Positions 1-8,200 are shown, counted from the first letter of the stretch. The stretch is 64,000 bases of DNA from Citrifermentans bemidjiense Bem (GCF_000020725.1 NC_011146.1:2727501-2791500); one strand, 5' to 3'. Numbers and translations: made by a program. Notes: generated by a model not told the origin, from the sequence alone.

Positions 1-299
1 ATGAACATCAGAACCGGCCCTATCAGCCAGTTTTGAACCAGCGAAAGCCCGAGAACCCGTTTGTTGTGGAAGACCTCCGGCATCTCCTCGTACTTCACCT
101 TGGCGAAGGGAGGGTACATCATGAGAATGAGGCCGGCGGCAATAGGGATGTTGGTGGTCCCTACCTGGAAGCTGTTGATGAAACTTTCAACTCCCGGAAA
201 CAAGTACCCCGCTCCCACCCCTGCAAACATGGCGAGGAAGATCCAAAGGGTAAGATAGCGGTCGAGAAACGACAGCTTTGGGGAAACTCCGGTAGACAT
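1..299 (-). CDS. acr3: Acr3-type arsenite efflux permease (partial, N-terminus only)
   Basis: This is the first 99 residues of an inner-membrane arsenite exporter of the Acr3 (bile acid/Na+ symporter-like) family, cut off by the window edge. The start [19 protein letters not shown], the first hydrophobic segment (about residues 17-37) and the stretch [19 protein letters not shown] are characteristic of Acr3. Its ATG at 299 has a good ribosome site (AGGAGG). It lies directly downstream of arsR on the same strand, 60 bases after the arsR stop, with an ArsR-operator-like palindrome between them. The family exports As(III). The rest of the gene, including the conserved Cys of Acr3, is outside the window, so activity cannot be judged. 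Confidence 0.9.
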   Translation of the reverse strand, partial: MSTGVSPKLSFLDRYLTLWIFLAMFAGVGAGYLFPGVESFINSFQVGTTNIPIAAGLILMMYPPFAKVKYEEMPEVFHNKRVLGLSLVQNWLIGPVLMF

Positions 300-324
300 G
301 CGTCCTCCTTACAGACAGTTCTTC

Positions 325-344
325 ACATCCGAATGAGCGGATGT
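325..344. promoter_or_regulatory. Second ArsR operator-like palindrome, between arsR and acr3
   Basis: This is a perfect 7-base inverted repeat, ACATCCG-N6-CGGATGT. It shares arms and spacer core (ATCCG-NATGAG-CGGAT) with the site inside the arsR promoter. It sits 15 bases after the arsR stop and 26 bases before the acr3 start. I see no clear -10/-35 pair beside it, so it may serve an internal promoter or act as an auxiliary site. Confidence 0.6.
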
Positions 345-359
345 CTGGCAGAAAAAAAA

Positions 360-698
360 TCAGGCGCAGTTGGCGCCCTTGGCAAAAGAGGAGATCTTCT
401 TCAGGTCCGCAGCGACGACAGGCAACTCGGTCAGCAGTTGCTTTAACACGCCGGCAAGTTGGAACTTGATCGGTGAATCTGTCGAAAGGGTGTAGACGAT
501 CCAGACCCCTTCCCTGCGGTCGGTGACCCATCCGGCGTTCTTCAGGTAGGCGAGGTGCCTGGAAACGGTAGATTGCGGCAGTTGCAGGGTGGCCGTGATG
601 TCGCAAACGCAAAGCTCCCTGGAGCAAAGAAGCAGCGCCACAATACGGAGGCGGGTCTCATCGGCGAGAGCCTTGAAGTACTGTACGGTCGTTTTCAT
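360..698 (-). CDS. arsR: ArsR-family metalloregulatory repressor
   Basis: A 112-residue winged-helix repressor of the ArsR/SmtB family that normally releases DNA on binding As(III) or Sb(III). The helix containing ELCVCDI carries the classic CxC metal site (C30, C32), a third cysteine is at C25, and the C-terminus ends in GANCA. The HTH is LPQSTVSRHLAYLKNAG. I chose the ATG at 698 because the family begins at MKTTVQYFKALADETRLRI; a longer upstream frame has no support. The ATG lies only 7 bases after a perfect TATAAT, so the transcript is probably leaderless. acr3 follows on the same strand. Repression is likely autogenous through the palindrome that fills the promoter spacer. Confidence 0.93.
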   Translation of the reverse strand: MKTTVQYFKALADETRLRIVALLLCSRELCVCDITATLQLPQSTVSRHLAYLKNAGWVTDRREGVWIVYTLSTDSPIKFQLAGVLKQLLTELPVVAADLKKISSFAKGANCA

Positions 699-705
699 GG
701 GCGCG

Positions 706-733
706 ATTATATCCGGATGAGCGGATGCGTCAA
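706..733 (-). promoter_or_regulatory. arsR promoter with embedded ArsR operator
   Basis: On the minus strand, TTGACG (728-733) and TATAAT (706-711) are separated by 16 bases. The spacer is almost entirely the palindrome ATCCG-N6-CGGAT (711-726), so a bound repressor would occlude RNA polymerase. The -10 is 7 bases from the arsR ATG. Confidence 0.75.
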
Positions 734-840
734 GAGTTATTTCACGGTTCACCCTCTGCCGCTTTGACAGGCAGCCAGGCGACTGCCGCACATCCTCTAT
801 CCTGCGTCCCTCCCCTGGCCTGCGAGACAGAGACAAAAAA

Positions 841-876
841 AGGGTCGAGGCATGAAGCCTCGACCCTTTTCTTTTC
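841..876 (-). terminator. Rho-independent terminator
   Basis: An 11-base perfect stem AGGGTCGAGGC/GCCTCGACCCT with loop ATGAA is followed by a T-tract on the minus strand. It lies 13 bases beyond the stop of the small secreted protein gene and is A/T-flanked on both sides, so it could work both ways. Confidence 0.85.
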
Positions 877-888
877 ACTTTCCCTCAC

Positions 889-1191
889 TCATTCTGATAC
901 TGGCGCTGCCCATTCGATTCTGGGAAGAGAGTTTTGCTTCGTCGCAGGTTGCTCCTTTTTCGCGCCCAGCTTTTCACTCACCGGCTTCCCGGTCAGCAAC
1001 CCCTTTACCTTTCCGGAGACAGAGTCTGCGTTCCTGTCAAGCCTCATGTCCTTCACCTGTTCAATCGGCTCATCAAGGGTGATTGTTTGAGTCTTGCCGG
1101 AACTGTAGCTGATGATCATTTGGTCGGCATAGGCAGAACTTGAGACCAACGAAAGAGCCACAGCGAAGTGCGCGCCCAACATCTTTACCAT
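889..1191 (-). CDS. Small secreted protein of unknown function
   Basis: This 100-residue protein starts at the ATG at 1191, which has AGGTGG six bases upstream; the in-frame codon five residues earlier lacks a site. Residues 1-20 form a signal peptide ending SSSAYA. The mature part is short, charged and Cys-free, opening DQMIISYSSGKTQTITLDEP, which reads like a short beta-strand repeat, and it has a basic, Pro-containing tail. I do not recognise a family. A promoter and a terminator bracket it, so it is probably monocistronic. It is likely periplasmic. Confidence 0.7.
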   Translation of the reverse strand: MVKMLGAHFAVALSLVSSSAYADQMIISYSSGKTQTITLDEPIEQVKDMRLDRNADSVSGKVKGLLTGKPVSEKLGAKKEQPATKQNSLPRIEWAAPVSE

Positions 1192-1221
1192 CACTTGCCA
1201 CCTCACATTTACTATCTGAGT

Positions 1222-1249
1222 TGTATAAGCTCCTGGCCTCCGCCGTCAA
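1222..1249 (-). promoter_or_regulatory. Predicted sigma-70 promoter for the small secreted protein
   Basis: On the minus strand TTGACG (1244-1249) and TATACA (1222-1227) are 16 bases apart, about 30 bases before the chosen start. Confidence 0.5.
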
Positions 1250-1412
1250 TCCCTGCTGCGAGGCAGTTGGAATAATGGCACAGCCACTATTTATGTCAAG
1301 CCTGTGACAGTTTCCTGTCGTTCTGAGCCATCGACAGTAACTTCCAAGCAGGCCGATGAGAGCAGAGGACAAGGCAAGATGAAACAGTCAAGTCAGTTTT
1401 GCTGAAAGCCGC

Positions 1413-1454
1413 CAGCCCCTAGCCCCTAGCCCCTAGCCCCCAGCCCCCAGTCCC
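1413..1454. repeat. Tandem heptamer (C/T)AG(C/T)CCC, six copies
   Basis: Six consecutive 7-base units, mostly TAGCCCC, lie just beyond the cysN stop. A related array occurs near 49472-49513, also next to gene ends. It codes for nothing evident. Confidence 0.85.
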
Positions 1455-1463
1455 GGTTTCTCC

Positions 1464-3119
1464 CTAGATCCCTATCCCGTCATCCCCGCAGTTCTTTTGG
1501 GGGTTGTTGCTCCTCTTGAAAAGCAGCACGCTTATCCCTTCAGGCGTCCGGTCGAACTCGAAGGCAAGGCAGTTCTCGTAGGCTACGAACGCCACCGGCT
1601 CCAACTGCCCCAGATCGCGCAGCCTGAAAAGGAGCCGGTTCCCTTTCTCAAGGTGCTCCAGGGTCGCCCGCGGTACGTCGATTACGAAAGCGCCCTTCTC
1701 CTCTCTCAGGTCGACAAGGTTCAGATTGGTAGCTGCCAACTCGCCGAGGCTGATGCGCCGGACCCATGAGCTTCCGGTTCCGGCCCCGCCCTCGGTCAAC
1801 TCGGCGGCGTCCTGCGGGAGAGCCTCGACCACCATGCCGGCGGCGACCGTGGCGTTGGTGAAACGATCAATAAGGATGAAGCTGCCGATATCCCTGTTCT
1901 CGCGGTACGGGTCAAAGGAGACCGGGCGGTCGAGTTCCAGCCGCGCCAGGCCGATCTCGTTTAGCCCCAGCGTCGCCACCTGCTTCTGCTCCAAGGTGTT
2001 GACGTCGGTCGCGTAGTGGACCGCGGTCACCCTGCCGGGAGTCACACCGGTGGCAGTTTTAACCAGGTACAGCTGCCCGGGCTGCAGCGGCTCGTCGTGA
2101 AGCCAGACGAGCTGCGCCTCGGGATGCCTGGTGTAAAGCGGCGGCGCTTCGGCGCGGGTCAGCATATCCCCGCGGCTGATGTCGATCTCGTCTTCCAAAG
2201 TGAGCGTCACGGCCTGGCCGGCGACGGCCTCTTTCAGGTCGCCGTTCATGGTGACGATCCTGGAGACCTTGCTGACCAGCCCCGATGAAGCGACCCGGAT
2301 CTCGTCGCCGGGACGTATGACGCCGGAGGCGACGGTGCCGCAGAACCCGCGGAAATCGAGGTTGGGGCGGTTCACCCACTGCACCGGCAGCCGGAAGGCC
2401 TGATCGGCGCGATCGTCCTCGACCTGCACGGTCTCCAGGAAGTGCAGCAGCGGCGGCCCCTGGTACCAGGGGGTGTTGGCGCTCTTCTCGATGATGTTGT
2501 CGCCGTTCAAAGCCGAGATCGGGAGTGCGGTGATGGAGCTAAAGCCGAGCGGAGCGGCGAATTCCCGGTAATCCTTCTCGATGGCGGCGAACTTCTCGGC
2601 GTCGAAATCGATCAGGTCCATCTTGTTGATGGCCAAGACGATGTGTCGGATCCCCACCAGCGACACCAGGTAGCTGTGGCGCCGGGTCTGGGTCAAAAGC
2701 CCCTTGCGGGCGTCCACCAGGATCACCGCCACCTTGGCGGTGGAGGCGCCGGTTACCATGTTGCGGGTGTACTGCTCGTGGCCCGGGGTGTCGGCGACGA
2801 TGAACTTGCGGCGGTCGGTGGAGAAGAAGCGATAGGCGACGTCGATGGTTATCCCCTGCTCCCGCTCGGCCTGCAGCCCGTCCAGAAGGAGGGCATAGTC
2901 GATGGCGCCCCCCTGGGTCCCCACCTTCTTGCTGTCCGCCTCAAGCGCTGCCAGCTGGTCCTCGAACACCATCTTCGAGTCCCACAAGAGACGCCCGATC
3001 AGGGTGCTTTTGCCGTCATCCACGCTGCCGCAGGTGATGAAACGGAGCAGGGATTTCTCCTCCTGACTCTTCAGGTAGGCGAGGATGTCCTTCTCGATCA
3101 GTTCCGATTGATGTGCCAT
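1464..3119 (-). CDS. cysN: Sulfate adenylyltransferase subunit 1 (GTPase) with C-terminal extension
   Basis: The GTP-hydrolysing large subunit of ATP sulfurylase, which with CysD makes APS from sulfate and ATP. Residues 31-39 (GSVDDGKST) are the P-loop; DTPGH and NKMD motifs follow in EF-Tu order, then two beta-barrel domains. The conserved end of the usual subunit (SFILIDRFTNATVAAGMV) falls near residue 445. About 105 further residues follow. They contain no second P-loop, so this is not a CysN-CysC fusion. The ATG at 3119 overlaps the cysD stop (TAATG), indicating translational coupling. It is the last gene of cysH-cysD-cysN. The much longer upstream frame only reads through cysD. Confidence 0.95.
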   Translation of the reverse strand: MAHQSELIEKDILAYLKSQEEKSLLRFITCGSVDDGKSTLIGRLLWDSKMVFEDQLAALEADSKKVGTQGGAIDYALLLDGLQAEREQGITIDVAYRFFSTDRRKFIVADTPGHEQYTRNMVTGASTAKVAVILVDARKGLLTQTRRHSYLVSLVGIRHIVLAINKMDLIDFDAEKFAAIEKDYREFAAPLGFSSITALPISALNGDNIIEKSANTPWYQGPPLLHFLETVQVEDDRADQAFRLPVQWVNRPNLDFRGFCGTVASGVIRPGDEIRVASSGLVSKVSRIVTMNGDLKEAVAGQAVTLTLEDEIDISRGDMLTRAEAPPLYTRHPEAQLVWLHDEPLQPGQLYLVKTATGVTPGRVTAVHYATDVNTLEQKQVATLGLNEIGLARLELDRPVSFDPYRENRDIGSFILIDRFTNATVAAGMVVEALPQDAAELTEGGAGTGSSWVRRISLGELAATNLNLVDLREEKGAFVIDVPRATLEHLEKGNRLLFRLRDLGQLEPVAFVAYENCLAFEFDRTPEGISVLLFKRSNNPQKNCGDDGIGI

Positions 3120-4024
3120 TAGAAGTACCCCTCCTGTTTCTTCTTCTCCATGGAGCCGGCCTGGTCGTGGTCGATCAGGCGCCCCTGGCGCTCGGAGGTG
3201 CGGGTGAGGAGCATTTCCTGGATGATTTCGGGAAGAGTGTCGGCCTCGGATTCGACCGCGCCCGTAAGGGGGTAGCATCCCAGGGTGCGGAAGCGGACCG
3301 ATTTCTGCTCCACCTTCTCGCCGGGCTTAAGCTCCAGCCGGTCGTCGTCCACCATGATCAGCATGCCGTCGCGCTCAACCACGGGCCTGACGGCGGCGTA
3401 GTAAAGGGGAACGATCGGGATCTGCTCCAGGTGGATGTACTGCCAGATGTCGAGCTCGGTCCAGTTGGAGAGCGGGAAAACGCGGATGCTCTCGCCCGGC
3501 TTGATGCGGGTATTGTAGAGGCTCCAGAGCTCGGGGCGCTGGTTCTTCGGGTCCCAGCGGTGGTTCGCGCTGCGGAAGGAGAAGATACGCTCCTTGGCGC
3601 GGGACTTCTCCTCGTCGCGGCGGGCGCCTCCGAAGGCAGCGTCGAACTTGTAGTGGTCGAGCGCCTGCTTCAACCCTTCGGTCTTCATCACGTCGGTGTA
3701 AAGCGCGGAGCCGTGGGTGAAGGGACTGACCCCCCTCTTTACGCCGTCCTCGTTCACGTGCACCAGGAGCTCCATGCCGGACTCTTTGGCCATCCGGCCG
3801 CGGAACTGGATCATTTCACGGAACTTCCAGGTGGTGTCCACGTGCAGCAAGGGAAACGGCGGCGGAGCAGGATAAAAGGCCTTGCGGGCTAGATGGAGCA
3901 TGACGGCCGAGTCCTTGCCGATGGAGTACAGCATCACCGGGTTGTCGAATTCGGCTACCACTTCACGGATGATGTGGATGCTTTCCGCTTCGAGTTGCTG
4001 CAGATGGGTCAATTGTGTGGTCAT
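3119..4024 (-). CDS. cysD: Sulfate adenylyltransferase subunit 2
   Basis: The catalytic, PP-loop subunit of ATP sulfurylase (301 residues, family length about 300). The modified PP-loop is [13 protein letters not shown] near residue 35, and [21 protein letters not shown] and [13 protein letters not shown]-type stretches are typical. I start it at the ATG at 4024 ([18 protein letters not shown]), where E. coli-type proteins begin, and not at an in-frame start 18 codons upstream. It sits between cysH and cysN on the same strand and overlaps cysN by one base. It acts in the cytoplasm in assimilatory sulfate activation. Confidence 0.96.
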   Translation of the reverse strand: MTTQLTHLQQLEAESIHIIREVVAEFDNPVMLYSIGKDSAVMLHLARKAFYPAPPPFPLLHVDTTWKFREMIQFRGRMAKESGMELLVHVNEDGVKRGVSPFTHGSALYTDVMKTEGLKQALDHYKFDAAFGGARRDEEKSRAKERIFSFRSANHRWDPKNQRPELWSLYNTRIKPGESIRVFPLSNWTELDIWQYIHLEQIPIVPLYYAAVRPVVERDGMLIMVDDDRLELKPGEKVEQKSVRFRTLGCYPLTGAVESEADTLPEIIQEMLLTRTSERQGRLIDHDQAGSMEKKKQEGYF

Positions 4025-4098
4025 ATGAGTTCCCATTTCAAAGCTGTGTAACGGCTGCCCGATGCTGCCACCGGGCAATCCCCCCTGTCGTTAGCGTC

Positions 4099-4791
4099 CT
4101 ATCTTCTGTGCAACCCGCACTCTTTGTGCTCCGGGTTCTCCCACCACCAGCGGCCGGCCCGAGCGTCCTCCCCCGGCTGCACGGCGCGCGTGCAGGGGGC
4201 GCAGCCGATGGAGCGGTAACCCTCTTTCAGAAGGCGGTTCTGCGGCAGGCGCTGCTGCTGCACGTACGCGAGAAGCTGTTCCTCGTTCCAGTCCAGCAGC
4301 GGATTCAACTTGAGGATGCCGCCGTTCAACTGGTCGAGCTCGATCGATTTCAGGTCGATGCGGGTCACGTTGTGCTCCCTGCGCATCCCGGTGATCCACC
4401 CGGAGAGTCCCTGAAGGGCCCGGCCCAGCGGTTCCACCTTTCTGATGTGGCAGCACTCGTGGCGGTTATCGAGCGATTCCCTGAACGAGAAAAGCCCTTT
4501 TTCCCTTTCCAGTTTTTCGACCGCTTCATGCCGCGGGAAGTACCAGTCGATGGAGATGCCGAAGCGCTGCGAGATGGCGTCGGCAACCTCGTAAGTCTCC
4601 TCGTTGAGCCTTCCGGTATCCAGCGCGAAGACGCCGATCTCCAGGCCGGCAGCTTTGGCCAGGTCGATGATGGCGACGTCTTCCAACGAAAAGGAGCACG
4701 CCAGTTTAACCGGGCCTTCCGCGGCTTCCAAGCCGAGCCGAAGAATATCCTGCGGGGATGCGTTCGAGGGGACTTCAGGAACAGATTTCAT
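4099..4791 (-). CDS. cysH: APS/PAPS reductase, [4Fe-4S] assimilatory type
   Basis: Reduces adenylyl sulfate to sulfite. This 230-residue protein has the PP-loop-like ACSFSLEDVAIIDLA segment and the paired cysteines ECCHIRK and GCAPCTR that mark the iron-sulfur APS-reducing subgroup. The C-terminal KECGLH carries the catalytic cysteine. No CysC or CysQ is nearby, which fits direct use of APS. The ATG at 4791 (MKSVPEVPSN) is preferred over one 25 codons upstream that would add unusual sequence. First gene of the cys operon. It ends 74 bases before cysD. Confidence 0.94.
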   Translation of the reverse strand: MKSVPEVPSNASPQDILRLGLEAAEGPVKLACSFSLEDVAIIDLAKAAGLEIGVFALDTGRLNEETYEVADAISQRFGISIDWYFPRHEAVEKLEREKGLFSFRESLDNRHECCHIRKVEPLGRALQGLSGWITGMRREHNVTRIDLKSIELDQLNGGILKLNPLLDWNEEQLLAYVQQQRLPQNRLLKEGYRSIGCAPCTRAVQPGEDARAGRWWWENPEHKECGLHRR

Positions 4792-5171
4792 AGCGGCTTC
4801 CTTTGCAAGGTCGTTACAGGAGCGGCGATCGCCACACCCATTAATTTCGTTGTCCACCTTGTACAATATATAACCAAAGCAGTCAAGAAAAATTTATTGT
4901 ATTGTCTCACACCGCGGTAGTGTTTTTCATACAAAATGTTTTCTGGGATGTGGGTGTGTTCTGACTAGACGGGATAACATGTTATTTCCAAATGATTTAC
5001 TACAGAGAAAGGACGAAGCTCTTCCTGAGCGAAAGAGCTTCCGGAGGGTCAAGTCGGGCAGATATTTCACACTTGAAGCGGGGTGAATTGCGGCGATAGA
5101 CGTGCAGCAGAGGCAAGAGAGTACCCCTGTATCGAGGTAAACAATGGTTGTACAGGGAACCCCAGCTGCGG
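4792..5171. other. Intergenic region upstream of cysH
   Basis: Contains a weak minus-strand promoter candidate (TTGACT 4881-4886, 17 bases, TACAAG 4858-4863) next to the palindrome TTGTACAA. Farther right are a 12-base palindrome ATAACATGTTAT near 4973-4984 and an 8-base hairpin AAGCTCTT/AAGAGCTT (5016-5040) that may end the MATE transcript. I see no gene. Confidence 0.4.
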
Positions 5172-6530
5172 CTAAGCCGGCAGCTCGGGTTCGTGCAGAA
5201 TTCGGGTCCGCCTCCAGGCGCCGAAACGAAAACGCAGCGACCAGATGATTGCGGTGACGAATACGAAGAAGGTGGCCAGGGTCCACTCGGCAACCAGCCC
5301 CGGCATGGTGCGGTCGATGAGCCACAAGAAAACCAGGAATCCGGCAGATGAGTAGAGGAAGGTACGGGCGATCCAGCAGGTGTCCCCCGCCGAGGCCAGC
5401 ACGCAGCCTATCATGACGTTGGCGGCATCGAAGAGGCAGTAGAAGGCGACGAACTTCATGATCAGGGAGCCTGCGGCCACGATGCGCGCGGCGTCGCCCC
5501 CATACCCTGCAAAGACGGACATGAGAGGCGCCGACGCCGTGGCAAAGAGGATAGCCATAGCGAGCATCCATACCTCACAGATCAAAAGGGATTGCCACGC
5601 GATGGCCGGTACCTGATCGTCTTCCCCTCCCCCACGAGCATGGCCCACCAGAATTCCCGCGGCCTGTCCTAGCCCCAGCGCCGGGAAAAACGCCAGCCCG
5701 TTGATCCGGAAAGCGATGCTGGAGGCGGCAAGCTCCACCGTGCCCAGGCGGCCGATCGCCACGAGGAAAAGGGTCCATGCGGTGAGTTCGCCGCTGATCC
5801 TGAGCCCCATCGGGGTCGCCAGCGCGAGGAAACGGTGCCACTCCGCCCAGTCCAGCCGCCGGGCGATCCGGTCGGTGAACCCACCGCCTATGGCGAAGAT
5901 GCCCAGGTAAAGCGCGGCGGCAACCCCTTGGGCGCTGACGGTGGCAACCGCGGCGCCGGCAATCCCCATCCGGGGGAAGCCCCACGCACCGAGGACGAGC
6001 CCCCAGGCAAGAAGCGCATTCACAATCAGGGAGATGAAGGTCACCGCCGTTACCAAAGCGGGGCGCCCTATGCCCGAGAGCCACCCCCCCAATGCCGAGC
6101 TAAGAACCGGGAACAAGGAGCCGGCCATGCAAAGCAGGAAGTAAACCTGCTCGTCGCGTGCGACCTGCGCCTCGTGCCCCGCCAGCAGGAAAAGTTGCGC
6201 CAGCGGCCAGGCAATGGCAAGGGCCAGGATTCCGGAGGCGAGCGAGGTATGGATGCCGAGCCAAGCGGACCTGCGGACCCCGCGGGCGTCGCCTCGCCCA
6301 TGGTTGTGCGCGACGAAGGTTCCAGCGTAGCCGGCGGTCCCGAAGAGAAAGCCCTGGAACAGGATGACGGCGAGACCGGAAGGACCGATCGCCGCCACAG
6401 CCTCGCTGGAGTGCCGTGCCAGGATCAGGGCGTCGATAATCTGCATCAAGGTTATGGTGGAAGTGGAAAGGATCATGGGGCCTGCCAGTTTCAGCAGGCG
6501 CGGGATATGGTTCTGTCTCATAGAGGCCAA
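5172..6530 (-). CDS. MATE-family multidrug/Na+ antiporter
   Basis: A 452-residue inner-membrane exporter of the MATE (NorM/DinF-like) family, with about twelve hydrophobic segments in two homologous halves. The opening IPRLLKLAGPMILSTSTITLMQIIDALILAR, split here by its polar turns, and the second-half MGLRISGELTAWT match the family repeats. I retain the TTG start at 6530 because GAGG lies five bases upstream; an ATG at 6521 has no close ribosome site. It stands alone, divergent from the rhodanese gene. Substrate cannot be inferred. The 130-base region after the stop has only a weak hairpin. Confidence 0.88.
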   Translation of the reverse strand: MASMRQNHIPRLLKLAGPMILSTSTITLMQIIDALILARHSSEAVAAIGPSGLAVILFQGFLFGTAGYAGTFVAHNHGRGDARGVRRSAWLGIHTSLASGILALAIAWPLAQLFLLAGHEAQVARDEQVYFLLCMAGSLFPVLSSALGGWLSGIGRPALVTAVTFISLIVNALLAWGLVLGAWGFPRMGIAGAAVATVSAQGVAAALYLGIFAIGGGFTDRIARRLDWAEWHRFLALATPMGLRISGELTAWTLFLVAIGRLGTVELAASSIAFRINGLAFFPALGLGQAAGILVGHARGGGEDDQVPAIAWQSLLICEVWMLAMAILFATASAPLMSVFAGYGGDAARIVAAGSLIMKFVAFYCLFDAANVMIGCVLASAGDTCWIARTFLYSSAGFLVFLWLIDRTMPGLVAEWTLATFFVFVTAIIWSLRFRFGAWRRTRILHEPELPA

Positions 6531-6703
6531 TGTACCTCATGAGGTAAAGCACTGTCGAGCACTAAGGCTGTTCCCTATGAGCATGCCGATTTCCATAGAT
6601 AAAGATTTTGCATTGCCATCCCGACACAATTCAGATAATCTCCCACAATATGCTAAAGAAAGTTAAACAACAGACTCACACATAAAAGGAGGAAATGACA
6701 AGT

Positions 6704-8083
6704 ATGGACAGTGGGATTATGAGGAAAACGCTGACCGCTGTGTCACTGGCGGCGCTGACTATGACACCGGCGCTGTGGGGAGCAGAACCGGCGCCGCCCG
6801 CAAAGCAGAAGGACGTGAAATCCTGTTCGGTCTGCCACAAGCCCGTGGACGGGCAGATGCGCGCCTTCTTCGACCAGGTCGCGCTTAAGTCCGACAGCAT
6901 TCAGCTCAAGCTCGACAATTCCTTCGAGGTGGTGAAATTCGACGTAGACGCCCTCAAGGTCATCAACGGTTCCGATCCCGGCAACGTAAAAAAATCACTA
7001 AAAGAGATCAAGAAGGGGCACGAAGTCAGGGTGGCCTACACTGTGGGAAGCGACGGGATGAAGAACATCTCGGAGATCTCCATCAAACCCGCCATGAAGG
7101 TGCCGGCGGAAAAGCAGGTTAAGGTCGAAGAGTTGGAAAAATTGCTCTCGGGAAAGACGAAATACACCCTGGTAGACGCCCGTCCGCCCGTGAAGTTCCT
7201 GGAGGGGTCCATCCCGACTGCCATCAACATCCCGCTGCCGGCATTCCAGAAGAACCTCGACAAGCTTCCGAAGGACAAGGGGGAACTGCTGGTCTACTTC
7301 TGCGCCGGAGTCACGTGAGCGCTCAGTCCCTCTTCCGCCCGTGAGGCGGAAAAAGCTGGTTACACCAACGTAAAGATCTTCCACGACGGGATGCCCGAGT
7401 GGAACAAGAGAAACTTCACCGTGCTGAGCGCGCAGTCCCTCAAGGAGGGATGGCTGGACAAAGAACTCTCCTTCGTGCTTGTGGACCTGCGTTCCGAAAA
7501 AGAAGCGAAGGCTGGCCACATCAAGGGGGCCGTCAACCTTACGGCTGCCGGCATCAATGAGGCTCTCAAGCCGTTCAAGGAACAAAAGCCCCCTATCGTG
7601 CTGTACGACGCAAACGGGGACGGCAGTGCCGAGAAGGTCGCGATGACACTGGTGAAAGCTGGCTTCCCCGGACCGCGGGTGCTCTCCGGCGGGTTTGCAG
7701 CCTGGCAGGGGGCGAAGCTTTCCGTGGAGGGAGGCGCGCCGGCTACCAAAGTTGCTTATGTCCCCAAGCCCAAGGCGGGCGCCATATCGGCAGCAGAATT
7801 CAAGGCTCTGGCCAAGGCAATCCCTGCCAACGTGGTGATAGTCGACGTCCGGGGTGATGACGAGGTCGAGAAAGGGATGATCAAGGGGGCAAAAAACATC
7901 CCTGCCGACGAAGTCGCTTCGCGCCTGGCCGAGATCCCCAAGGACAAGGAATTGGTGTTGCATTGCACAACCGGCGCCCGCGCCGAGATGGCGTACAACA
8001 TACTGAAGGAGAAGGGGTACAAGGCTCGGTTCCTGGATGCAGATATCACCGTCGCCAGTGACGGCGGATTCCGGATCAAATAA
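6704..8083 (+). CDS. Triple-rhodanese selenoprotein (in-frame TGA = selenocysteine) with CxxCH motif
   Basis: One reading frame runs from 6704 to 8083 except for a TGA at 7316-7318, which I read as selenocysteine (residue 205). Residues 1-26 are a signal peptide. CSVCH near residue 40 is a possible c-type haem site. Three rhodanese domains follow: about 130-240 (active-site segment YFCAGVT-Sec-ALSPSSAREA), about 245-340 (no Cys; LYDANGDGSAEK) and about 355-455 (active-site HCTTGARAE, Cys421). Coding quality and rhodanese homology continue unbroken after the TGA, with GYTNVKIFHDGMPEW. A hairpin sits 14 bases downstream. Rhodanese-like selenoproteins such as ExtH are known in Geobacter. I start at 6704 because GGAGG is 11 bases away; the ATG at 6695 is only 2 bases from it. 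Location is likely periplasmic or envelope. Substrate is unknown. Confidence 0.85.
7333..7351 (+). promoter_or_regulatory. Candidate bacterial SECIS hairpin
   Basis: A perfect 7-base stem TTCCGCC/GGCGGAA with loop CGTGA begins 14 bases after the TGA codon, within the coding sequence. The loop contains GU, as required for SelB binding in known bacterial SECIS elements, and the distance is in the usual range. Confidence 0.65.
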
Positions 8084-8102
8084 AAGTTGTCTGCGAAGTT
8101 AG

Positions 8103-8136
8103 AAAAGCCCCGGCGGTTACCAGTCGGGGCTTTTTT
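8103..8136 (+). terminator. Rho-independent terminator after the rhodanese selenoprotein
   Basis: Stem AAAAGCCCCG / CGGGGCTTTT with a run of six T, starting 20 bases past the stop at 8083. Confidence 0.85.
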
Positions 8137-8171
8137 GGTTCATCGGAAAATACCGGGGAAAGCCGCTCTTG

Positions 8172-8200
8172 GTTCCCCCTCCCCTTGCGGGAGGGGGAAC
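8172..8200. repeat. Palindromic intergenic repeat (CCCCCTCCC type)
   Basis: Perfect 12-base arms GTTCCCCCTCCC / GGGAGGGGGAAC around CTTGC. The same CCCCCTCCC/GGGAGGGGG core recurs near 63772-63793 and 63853-63875 and in degenerate form near 26414. Confidence 0.8.

Noticed and set aside
1073-1372. 99-residue minus-strand frame
   Set aside because: It overlaps the small secreted protein gene and its promoter in another phase and has no recognisable domain or ribosome site.
1413-1454. CRISPR-like array
   Set aside because: Units are 7 bases with no spacers and there are no cas genes.
7316-7318. TGA as a true nonsense mutation making the rhodanese a pseudogene
   Set aside because: The downstream half shows intact domains, an active-site Cys and no frame damage, and a SECIS-like hairpin is in place.
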